Assembly: GCA_003427395.1 (NCBI GenBank)
Contig: BFEA01000426.1
Coordinates: 332,765-357,881, forward strand
DNA: 25,117 bases
DNA from: Chara braunii
Lineage: Eukaryota > Streptophyta > Charophyceae > Charales > Characeae
Reading direction: 5' to 3'
Position 1 is the stretch's first letter. Every line of letters begins with the position of its first letter. This document shows, in pieces, positions 17,571-25,117 of the stretch. The notes beneath the pieces were generated by a model. That model saw only the letters and a program-made list of their open reading frames with translations, was not told the DNA's origin and made no database searches. Position numbers and translations under genes: made by a program.

Positions 17571-17807
17571 GTTAGCAATGAGGGTTACGTTTGGTAGGTG
17601 ACTCGATCCAGGTGCCTTGAGAGTTCCGGTTTTTGTCTTGGGCTTTCAGATGGAGCATGAAACAGGTCTCGATCTGGGTACCGACCGGTAAGTCCTTTTT
17701 GTTGTTTACCTCTTGTGGAGTGTGAAGTAGGACTCGATCTGAGTACCGGTGAGACTCCATTGCTGAACATAACTCCAAGAAAGTTTCATCTCGACAGAAC
17801 TCTGTAC
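17571..17807. other. Repeat-bearing segment, weakly LTR-like
   Basis: A motif near actcgatctgggtaccg occurs three times (about 17601, 17667, 17731). The segment ends in AATTGGCGCTGTTTGGCGC, which resembles the TTTGGCGCCGTT-type sequence at the primer-binding site after plant gypsy LTRs. No second LTR or internal coding region is seen, so this remains a weak suggestion. Confidence 0.2.
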
Positions 17808-17944
17808 GAATTGGCGCTGTTTGGCGCAGCCCGGCAGATAAACCCTCAATCCTGACGGTTCTCTTACCACCGCCGGGATAGAGGGTTGACATAAGGGCTA
17901 TTCAAGGGGGGGAAAAAAAAAAAAAAAAAGAATTGGCGCTGTTT
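17808..17944 (+). mobile_element. 107-bp A-tailed insertion with 15-bp target-site duplication
   Basis: GAATTGGCGCTGTTT occurs exactly at 17808-17822 and 17930-17944. The insert (17823-17929) ends in G7 and A17. Its body folds in nested stems: AGCCC with GGGCT, AACCCTC with GAGGGTT, ATCC with GGAT, CGG with CCG. It shares no sequence with the GGGACG element and no clear tRNA boxes. The A-tail and perfect duplication indicate LINE-mediated insertion of a small structured RNA. Confidence 0.8.
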
Positions 17945-18131
17945 AGCCTCCAAATTTCCACAAGGTATTGATGTGCTACATCCTATGGGAGATACGTTTC
18001 GTCGGGGGAAGAGGATAGAGGGTTTGGAGCTTGGAACTTAGAGAATTCTCACCTACAGAGCTCCTACACAAAGCGCGCCCCTCCACCTCCCCCCACTCGG
18101 TCTCCCCACATCTTTCTCCACCCCCCTCCCC

Positions 18132-18169
18132 CTGTCTCTTATACACATCTAGATGTGTATAAGAGACAG
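18132..18169. other. Sequencing-library adapter: Tn5 mosaic-end junction
   Basis: CTGTCTCTTATACACATCT (18132-18150) is followed at once by its reverse complement AGATGTGTATAAGAGACAG (18151-18169). This is the 38-bp circularisation junction of transposase-based mate-pair libraries. The sequence on either side was probably not contiguous in the genome. Translations of it (SYTHLDVYKRQ) are artefacts. Confidence 0.97.
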
Positions 18170-18970
18170 AGCATGGATCTCCCAAATGGACACCGATTGA
18201 AATCATACAAGAGAGTGATGGGGAACAGTAAGTAGGCGCAGGTCCACTTGGGTAGGGACAGTGAGGAAAGAGGGGCCTCAATGCAACAGTGAGGCGCAAT
18301 GTCATGTCGACACAGAAAACCGTAGCCAAAAATAAACTATACAGAAAACAGTAGCAGACAGCTGCTGCGCTCAGTGGCCGGGCAAAGCGTACACCGCCAA
18401 CAACAGAAGACGACTGCCTGTCCAAACAGAGCAAAGGAATTCAGGCGTAACTGCCGAGTAAGGGTCAACCCTGGCGAGACAGTGGTTTCACAGACGCACC
18501 TCAGCAGGCCGAGTGCAACAAGGGGCACGGACCAGACATCTACTGTACCTGGTGACGACAGGGGCTTGCCACACCACTGTCGAAATGCAAAAAAAAATGG
18601 ATGTATCATGGCTGTGAGAAGAAATTTGACAGCCACCCCTTCAAAAGTTCCCCCCCCCTTTAGCCACACAGCACTGTTGAATGGACAAACTCGTGACTGC
18701 AGGCCGAAAACAGACACACGCCTGAGGACGGGACGAGCATTCATCCGTCCCAACCTCAGGCCCATTCACCAAATTCTGATCACAACTCGATAGCGGAGCG
18801 GACTGTTGAAAACGTCGGAGTTGCAGGCCGGGGATGGAACCGCTGTCGAAAGGAGGTGCCGAGAAGCTTTTCTTCTCACAACCCGCAATTTTTTCCCCGT
18901 CTTCATTTTCAAAAGGCTGTGAGGCGACGAGGAAAAACTTCGGAAAATTGCATTTTCGACTGTGGTGTGG
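18170..18970. other. No recognisable gene
   Basis: Overlapping frames on both strands (for example 18337-18765 minus and 18374-18793 plus) have no recognisable motifs. Continuity with sequence left of 18132 is doubtful because of the adapter. Confidence 0.4.
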
Positions 18971-19016
18971 CGAACCCCATTTCTCACTTTATGCTTGTCG
19001 TCCTCGCGCAGGGGCC

Positions 19017-19049
<33 letters not shown>

Positions 19050-19067
19050 CGGATATCCCAAAGGATC
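18971..19067 (-). ncRNA. U6: U6 spliceosomal snRNA-like sequence (possible pseudogene)
   Basis: The minus strand contains CTAAAATTGGAACGATACAG then AGAAGATTAGCATGGCCCCTG, including the ACAGAGA box and AGC triad of U6, which pairs with U2 and U4 and forms the spliceosome core. The 5' stem is ATCC-UUUG-GGAU where the common plant U6 has GUCCC-UUCG-GGGAC, so pairing is kept by paired change. The block GATATCCGCTAAAATTGG resembles plant rather than animal U6. The internal stem-loop region is altered (GAGGACGACAAGC) and the 3' end has no T-run right after ATGG; the first T4 is ~24 nt further on. A TATA-like ATATAA lies only ~15 nt upstream, too close for a standard Pol III U6 promoter. Clearly U6-derived; function doubtful. 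Confidence 0.85.
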
Positions 19068-19107
19068 TGTTTTCAGGTTATATCTTACAAAACTGTTGTA
19101 TCACACA

Positions 19108-19235
19108 GGGATGCTGGACCCGGTTTCCAGCAGGTGAAAAAAGCTCCCCCACCAGTAGTAGATGGAGCCTTTGATATAGGAATTCGGTTAAGGGAGATGC
19201 TCCTTCCACCCCGGTAAGCAGAACTCCTTTTCCGG

Positions 19236-19279
<44 letters not shown>
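19108..19279 (+). mobile_element. GGGACG element followed by A44
   Basis: GGGATGCTGGACCCGGTTTC, CAGCAGGTG, an A6 interruption, GCTCCCCCACC and GATGGAGCC (to 19169), then ~66 bp of other sequence and A44 (19236-19279). GCTGGA/TCCAGC pairs. It sits 40 bp upstream of the U6-like sequence, on the opposite strand, where U6 promoter elements would be expected. Confidence 0.65.
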
Positions 19280-19283
<4 letters not shown>

Positions 19284-19511
19284 TTAAGAATTCTAAGGGC
19301 ATACTCACACTAGGGGGGGGGGAAGGGGGAACGGGTGGTTGGCAGCGACGCCAAAAGTAAAATGGTTACCTGAGTACGATGCAGGACACTTGTTGTCCAC
19401 AGAACGTATTTGGCGCCAGGTGGAGAGGTGAAGAGCTGTTTACCTGCTGCACACAAAGATCTAAGTCCAAGACTCAAGTACACCCAGACATTATACATAC
19501 ATCAGTCAACG

Positions 19512-19859
19512 CAACTGAGCTTATTATGTATCAAGGGATGGTGGACCCATAACTCAACTGAGCTTATTATGTATCAAGGGACGGTGGACCCATAACTCAA
19601 CTGAGCTTATTATGTATCAAGGGACGGTGGACCCATAACTCAACTGAGCTTATTATGTATCAAGGGACGGTGGACCCATAACTCAACTGAGCTTATTATG
19701 TATCAAGGGACGGTGGACCCATAACTCAACTGAGCTTATTATGTATCAAGGGACGGTGGACCCATAACTCAACTGAGCTTATTATGTATCAAGGGAGGGT
19801 GGACCCATTTTCCAGCAGGTGATGCTCCCCACTGTCCCCTCCCCACCAATGGATGGAGC
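19512..19859 (+). repeat. 43-bp minisatellite merging into a GGGACG element
   Basis: Seven units start at 19512, 19555, 19598, 19641, 19684, 19727 and 19770. Each contains caactgagcttattatgtat then caagggacggtggaccc. Six are complete and nearly identical; the seventh runs on into a full element (TTTCCAGCAGGTGATGCTCC to GGATGGAGC, 19793-19859). The unit is therefore the element's head plus its 5' leader, amplified in tandem and recently homogenised. Confidence 0.9.
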
Positions 19860-20327
19860 AAAATCAGGGAAGGACCTACGAGGGGAGGGTGCTGATATCA
19901 ACCCCCCAGCAGACCAGACCAGGCCTCCTTGTTAACAAAAAAATAAGAAAGCGTGAGGTAGAAGAAATATTGAGGGAGGAGAATAGAGAAGGGAATACAG
20001 CTGCCCCCCATATGAGGAAGAGACTGCTTTTTTACTGTGTACAGTGTACTTATGTAGTAATAATAAAAATAAATAAATAAAAATAAAAAGAGAACCAAAT
20101 GCTGTACTTGAAATGAAATGTGCACTTCACATAGAGGTGCAGTCCTTGAAGATCTCCACCACCTCTATATGAATATACAAATACAAATACCAGGAATATT
20201 GCTTCACCATCTTCATAACAAATGATAGTTCTCTGAAAAAAGTGTTTCAGTCTCGAAACAAACCACAAGCCGCTTGACATAATGAAGGAAAGATATTAGA
20301 GTGTTTTGGGCCACGCACTAACACGGA

Positions 20328-20332
<5 letters not shown>
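19860..20332. other. No recognisable gene
   Basis: A/T-rich sequence with aataaa-type runs around 20060-20090 and a short repeat (atatacaaatacaaatacc). No coding or RNA feature is supported. Confidence 0.5.

Positions 20333-20387
<55 letters not shown>
20333..20387 (+). repeat. (CT)27 microsatellite
   Basis: An uninterrupted CT dinucleotide run of 55 bases. Confidence 0.95.
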
Positions 20388-20390
<3 letters not shown>

Positions 20391-20719
20391 CCGTATTTTT
20401 CTTGTAGGGGCAGATGCAGGTCCACACTCGAAGTAAACTCACCTCCATTGGGTGTAATTTTTTGCACGCTCACTTTGCTAAGAAGCCAACCCAATTTCTG
20501 TCATCTTAAGCCACCGGTACACGGCCACAGCCTTGTAGAAATCCACTCATCGCCTACTCCGCAAATATCGTGCCTCAGGCGTACCGGGCCACAATGGCTG
20601 GCGGCACCAGCCATAAAACAAATAAACTGTGCCTCTGGCGGTTGGACAAAGCTAGGCACCCAGTGCAGCGTGTCCAGGCCTGGTTGTACTGGTGGTTTGA
20701 TACAAGCATCATCACAGCC

Positions 20720-21096
20720 TTCCTGTCAGCACTGCAAACTGCCAACAGGCGAATAGACTAGTAAATCCAAGTCTCGGAGACTTCCCTGATCCGACTGCCT
20801 TCAAGATGAAGAAGGCAAATAGGTAAACTGCTGTGCGCCGAGTCGTTGACACAGCTGCAAGAGTCAGTGCGCCCAGCTAGAAAAGTCACCTGTTCACCCT
20901 CACCTGCTTCCTGTCAGCACTGCAAACTGCCAACAGGCAAATAGACTTAGTAAAGCCAAGTCTCGGCGACTTCCCTGATCCGACCGCCTTTAAGATGAAG
21001 AAAACGAATAGGTAAGCTGTTGTGCGTCGAGTCGTTGACACATCTGCAAGAGTCGGTGCGCACAGCTAGAAAGGTCACCTGTTCACCCTCGCCTGC
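20720..21096. repeat. Tandem duplication, period 188 bp
   Basis: ttcctgtcagcactgcaaac starts at 20720 and 20908. The units are about 90% alike by eye and share blocks such as gagtcgttgacaca and tcacctgttcaccctc. No gene is recognised in them or in the flanks (20388-20719 and 21097-21680). Confidence 0.85.
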
Positions 21097-21684
21097 TGCC
21101 TACCCAAGTGCCCCAGCGGGAAGTGATGTTCTACATTGCACGGCTTTACGACGTCAGCTTCCAGTTGCGTGAAACTCGACAACCTCCTTCCACATTCTCT
21201 CCTTCCACAACCACCACCTGCTGCTGTGAAGGCCGCGTCTTGCCAACTGAGCCACAAAGAAGTCGCTGTAATGCGTACCAGTAAAAATACCAGAGTGCCT
21301 GATGACGGCGCCGCACTCGCTTCAGGCACAGCATGTCCTGCTTCCTCTAGTCCATTGTCAGGAAGACCATATCAGAATTTCTCCACAACAGCTACTACCA
21401 CACATGTCCTTTAAGTCAGTGGGCAGGCGTTCCGCACGCATGAAGAAAAAAAAGTTAAGGACCAGGGTCAATATAAGCATAGCAGTGAAGAGAGACCAGA
21501 GCTTCCCTCGATGGTGGCTTCGTCAGTACAATCTCATATGCATTTTTTCCTCTTGTGGACCAAATGCCAATCGAGCAGCGAGCGGCAGGAGTTGCATTCA
21601 GTTTGAGGACGAGGAAAAGCGCTCTCGTCCACGAGAAAAAAGACAAAAAACAACCTTGCAGAACATTTTGCAGGTTCTTACAAA

Positions 21685-21925
21685 GGTCACAGGACCGCCT
21701 AAATGGCATCCTGATATCATGAACCTGGTCTGGATAGTATGTGTTATGCAGACCATCAATGTGCCGACTTATGCAGGAATAAAAAAAAGAGTCAAAAACA
21801 TGTAGTAGGGAGTTACAAGGTCACAGGACCGCCTAAGTGGCATCCTGATATCCTTAACCTGGTCTGCATAATATATGTTATACAGATCAGCAATGCTCAC
21901 TGCTGCAGGAATAACAAAAAAGAAG
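21685..21925. repeat. Diverged tandem duplication, period 134 bp
   Basis: ggtcacaggaccgcctaa at 21685 recurs at 21819. The copies share catcctgatat and aacctggtctg and end at gcaggaataa, with numerous substitutions, so this duplication is older than the one at 20720. Confidence 0.8.
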
Positions 21926-22025
21926 TAGGGAGCTACTCCTACTCTGTCTCTTATACACATCTAGATGTGTATAAGAGACAGCTGCTGCAGGAATAACAAA
22001 AAAGAAGTAGGGAGCTACTCCTACT
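21900..22025. other. Mate-pair adapter junction with 44-bp direct repeat
   Basis: The 38-bp Tn5 mosaic-end junction (21944-21962 joined to its reverse complement at 21963-21981) is flanked by an exact 44-bp direct repeat (21900-21943 and 21982-22025, beginning ctgctgcaggaataac). The flank repeat has the form expected if a read containing the adapter was built into the contig. The 44-bp duplication is probably not real. Confidence 0.95.
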
Positions 22026-23301
22026 TCTTCCCAAACTGCTGCAATGAAATGCAAGAAGGGGGAGTGTATAGACTCTCCATTAACCATCCGCAAAAAAAAA
22101 AAAAAAAAAAAAGGGGAAAAAAGAAAAGGTGAAAACAGGAACAAAAAGGAAAAACGAACGGAAATCAACAAGCCAAACAAACAAAACCAGACTATTAAAT
22201 AAAAAAAGAAACCAAGAATCCATCAACGAATCAAAAAAATTGAAGAAAAGTTAGAAAACAATTAACAAGTGCATACCAAGCAAAGAAATGAAAAAGTCAT
22301 TCAGATCAAAAATTCAAATACCGAAAACGGAACTGGTGTGAGACAGCTCTCATGGCACTAAGCCAAACAAAAGTACAAAGGGGAAACAAACACTACCAAG
22401 GAACCTATGTTTAAACTACACAACAAGTTATTGAAAAATAAATAAATAAAAAAACACAAACAAACAAGGACACAAACAGAGTCAAAAGCCATAACAAAAG
22501 AAACATAAAAGAAGCCGAGACACTCCAGCAGCAGTGCAAATGCAACTGGCCTAATAGTTTTTTGTAACTTTTTACCCCATTCGACCAGCAGAAAAAAAAA
22601 AAAAAAAAAAAAAAAAGGCAAAACAAGCACTAAAGTGACTAAACGGTAGGATGGCGCTTACGGCATCAAGCCAAAATATAGCGGCAAGACAATCAAACAA
22701 TAAACCAAAAACTAAAATCCGCAAACTCCGGCAATCACATAAGAGTGGAGCCGATCTGAAACTAGTAGAACACCACTATAACATGCTACGCGAGCACAGT
22801 TGAAGTGCGAAAAAAATAAAATAAAATTGGAGCAGGTCCACAGGAGACGAAAAAGTTGACAAACAAATACACGAGGGCACGATTCTGGTTTTGATATCCC
22901 GGCAGTGTCTGAAAACTTGTGAAAAGGTAATCTCGTCCCCACGAAATGGGAGACCATAAGTCATACCCCATCAAGAATAAGTCCAAAAAAAGGATAGAGA
23001 AATGGGCCCGCCCACCATGAAGATAAGATTGTATCTCATCCAGCCATAGTCAGGAATGCGAGGGCAACCAAGCATCGGTATTCTGGAAGTGCTGGAATCT
23101 CAATCCCATCAAACATACTCCGGTGCAAAAAAACAGACGGACGTCTTCATGTACAGGAGGCATCGACTGTTCCATTGTCTTCCCTTGTCAATTCTTGACA
23201 AGGAGGAAGCCAGTTCTTTGCTGTGCATCAGCATAGCCATGGGCATTTCCTCTCAAACTAAGAGCGATTAAGCCATTCCGGTGAAACTGTGTACCTACAC
23301 A
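22026..23301. other. A-rich sequence, no recognisable gene
   Basis: The plus strand is strongly A-rich, with A20 (22092-22111) and A26 (22591-22616) runs. Minus-strand frames are T-rich, low-complexity and without recognisable motifs. Confidence 0.5.
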
Positions 23302-23915
23302 GTCATGAATCTGGGATATCAAGACCTTTGCGCTCCTACTTCTCACTTTTTTAAAAAATTTAAGATGATATCACAGACTGATTGAACCTAAGGCGGCACG
23401 CTCGTCACGGCATGCTGCGTGTCGGTCACCCTACCGTATCTCCACAGTCATGAATCTAGCAGATAATAAACCCGCTCAATCGTTGATTCGCGTCTGGGTC
23501 AATCGGATATCAGCGGTTCACATACTCTTGCAAACGAAGTCCTTACCACAACTGATATAATAGGACGCGAGGCGGAAGGTACATTTCCCTGAGAACAACA
23601 GAATGCCTTTGCAAGTCGTGAATCTGGCATATCGACCCCTTTGCGCCCTATTTCCCACTTTCTTTTATATATATATCGTATATATATATATATGAGATAT
23701 CATAGACCGATAGAACCTAAGGCGGCACACTCGTCATGGCGTGCTGTATGTCGGTCAGCCTATCGTACCTCCACAGTCGTGAATCTGGCAGCTAAAAAAA
23801 ACGCACAATCATTGATTCACGTATGGGTCAAGCGGATATCAGACGGTCACATACCCTTGCAAGCGAAGTCCTTAGGCACATTTCCCTGAGAACAACAGAA
23901 GGCCTTTGCAGGTCG
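23302..23915. repeat. Tandem duplication, period 313 bp, with (TA)n expansion
   Basis: gtcatgaatctgggatatca at 23302 matches gtcgtgaatctggcatatcg at 23615. Both units contain cctaaggcggcac and ctgtatgtcggtca-like blocks and a second internal gtcatgaatctagca or gtcgtgaatctggca, so each unit has its own internal repeat. In unit 2 an A/T tract has become a TA run (23665-23693). Confidence 0.85.
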
Positions 23916-25053
23916 AGAGAATTGTTCATGCCACTTTACGACAACAGTGGATCAAAAACAATCGCACTGCTCATTTCCTTTGTGACAGCCTTCACAAGCA
24001 ACCCACGACACGCTGAACTCCAGCTAGCAAAACGCGAGAACATGCTGGCAAGAGGGAACAGGTACCAACAAAACTGTAGACAATGGAACAGTCACTAAAC
24101 GCGACCATGAGGAGACTGCCCGGGGCTGACGGAAGAGACCATCATTAGGGAGCAGGAAATAGCACAGGGTAAACGGATGATGATAAGCAATCTGAAAGGA
24201 CGACGCAAGGCTGTGCAGTGCGAGACATCAAATCCTATCACTTACATGGTCGGAGAGTGAAACCGAACATCACCATTCAGAGACTGACCAAAGCTGATGG
24301 CAGAGACCCGTCAAGGAGCAGGAGAGAGCACAGGGAAAGCAAAGGATCGTCGATAATCTCAAAGGAACGAGCAGTGCATGCGGTGGGAGAAGTCAATGCC
24401 TACCACTAGCAATGTTCAGAGTCAACACTCCACCCGCTGTAGCGTAAAGTCTTTGAGACCATCCCAGCCAAGCCAAGCGGCAGCCATGACAAGAGAGGCA
24501 TCAACGAAGACTAAAAGGCGTCATAAAAAAACAAAGGAGTCAACAAAAATATCCAGAGGTTAATGAAACCAAATGGAAGCCAACAATGTCAAACAAATGA
24601 AAGGCATCAAAATGAGGACTGAAAGGGATCATCAAGTGCCACGAGGTGAACAAAAAGATCAAGCGGTTAAAAAAAATATAAAAAAATGGGAGCTAACAAC
24701 GTCAAACAGTCGAAACAAATTGAAGTTCACGACATAAAAAATGGATGAAGACCTTGGTGCGGATGTCATGCAACGACCAAAAAGATCGTAAAACAGAACC
24801 AAAGCACAGGTCAGTTCATAACCACTGGGAAAAGGGTTAAACAGAAAACTGAGAGAAGTCAATAAACAATCTAGCAACGAGGTACACCACGGAACGGGGT
24901 GGGAAAAAAACAGAGGCCCAAGAACAGCATATGGAGACTGAACCTGGACCAAAAACAATCAAAGAAGTTGAAAGAACAAACACCAGTAGTGTGTCAAAGC
25001 CATGGAGTTATACAGGCAGTCTCTGTGAATGATCCAGCAGTTGACCTCTCCCT

Positions 25054-25059
<6 letters not shown>
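23916..25059. other. No recognisable gene
   Basis: Purine-rich sequence. Two stretches are loosely alike (around 24110-24190 and 24290-24350: agagacc, ggagcaggaaatagcacagg and ggagcaggagagagcacagg), suggesting another worn duplication. No coding feature is supported. Confidence 0.45.

Positions 25060-25117
<58 letters not shown>
25060..25117 (+). repeat. (CT)n microsatellite at window edge
   Basis: A CT run of at least 58 bases, preceded by ccctccctccc and continuing to the end of the window. Assemblies often break at such repeats. Confidence 0.95.

Noticed and set aside
21900-22025. A transposon with 19-bp terminal inverted repeats flanked by a 44-bp duplication.
   Set aside because: The inverted repeats are exactly the engineered Tn5 mosaic ends with nothing between them.
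21739-22180. Open frames containing SYTHLDVYKRQ.
   Set aside because: This is the translation of the sequencing adapter, not a protein.
23665-23693. Perfect cruciform-forming palindrome in the TA run.
   Set aside because: The CG at its centre is offset, so it is an ordinary TA microsatellite with one interruption.
1-25117. CRISPR array, bacterial operon or phage system.
   Set aside because: No spaced repeats of that form and no prokaryotic genes; A-tails, LINEs and U6 show a eukaryotic source.

Overview
The window looks like repeat-rich, gene-poor nuclear DNA from a eukaryote, most likely of the green lineage (land plant or streptophyte alga). The lineage call rests on a U6 snRNA-like sequence (18971-19067, minus) whose 5' stem-loop and following block are of the plant type, on decayed L1-type LINEs, and on a Ty3/gypsy integrase fragment. 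It is a draft assembly: there is an N at 1035, and two perfect Tn5 mosaic-end junction adapters (18132-18169, 21944-21981) are mate-pair library residue, not biology. I see no intact host protein-coding gene.

Layout. 1-2240: a triplicated A/T-rich segment, several copies of a small structured A-tailed repeat (called the GGGACG element here), and a 222-bp inverted-repeat (MITE-like) element. 2310-6507 (minus): LINE A, 5'-truncated, with the end of an endonuclease domain, a complete reverse transcriptase, a zinc-knuckle region and a C-terminal module. Its damage is four in-frame stops and two frameshifts in homopolymer runs. 6508-9240: mostly unassigned, with a 140-bp tandem duplication. 9245-11065 (minus): LINE B, an older relative, split by sequence containing a dead gypsy integrase. 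11500-15020: GGGACG-element copies between further LINE pieces (endonuclease halves on minus, a C-terminal module on plus), plus a 99-bp foldback insertion with a perfect 17-bp target-site duplication. 15020-18000: tandem duplications, near-pure poly(A) insertions with flanking duplications, and a second small A-tailed insertion with a 15-bp target-site duplication. 18000-25117: adapters, the U6-like sequence, a 43-bp minisatellite built on the head of the GGGACG element, more tandem duplications, and microsatellites.

How the parts fit together. LINEs of this type copy RNA into nicked DNA and leave A-tails and 7-20 bp target-site duplications. The short insertions here carry those marks, so they are plausibly passengers of the LINE machinery. 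The most interesting signal is the GGGACG element: at least a dozen copies or fragments of a roughly 60-110 nt sequence, predicted to fold into successive hairpins. Paired changes between copies preserve one stem, and a second hairpin keeps its loop while its stems change together. Two other short A-tailed insertions also fold into nested hairpins. No tRNA, 7SL or 5S head is visible, so these may be an undescribed class of hairpin-RNA retroposons.
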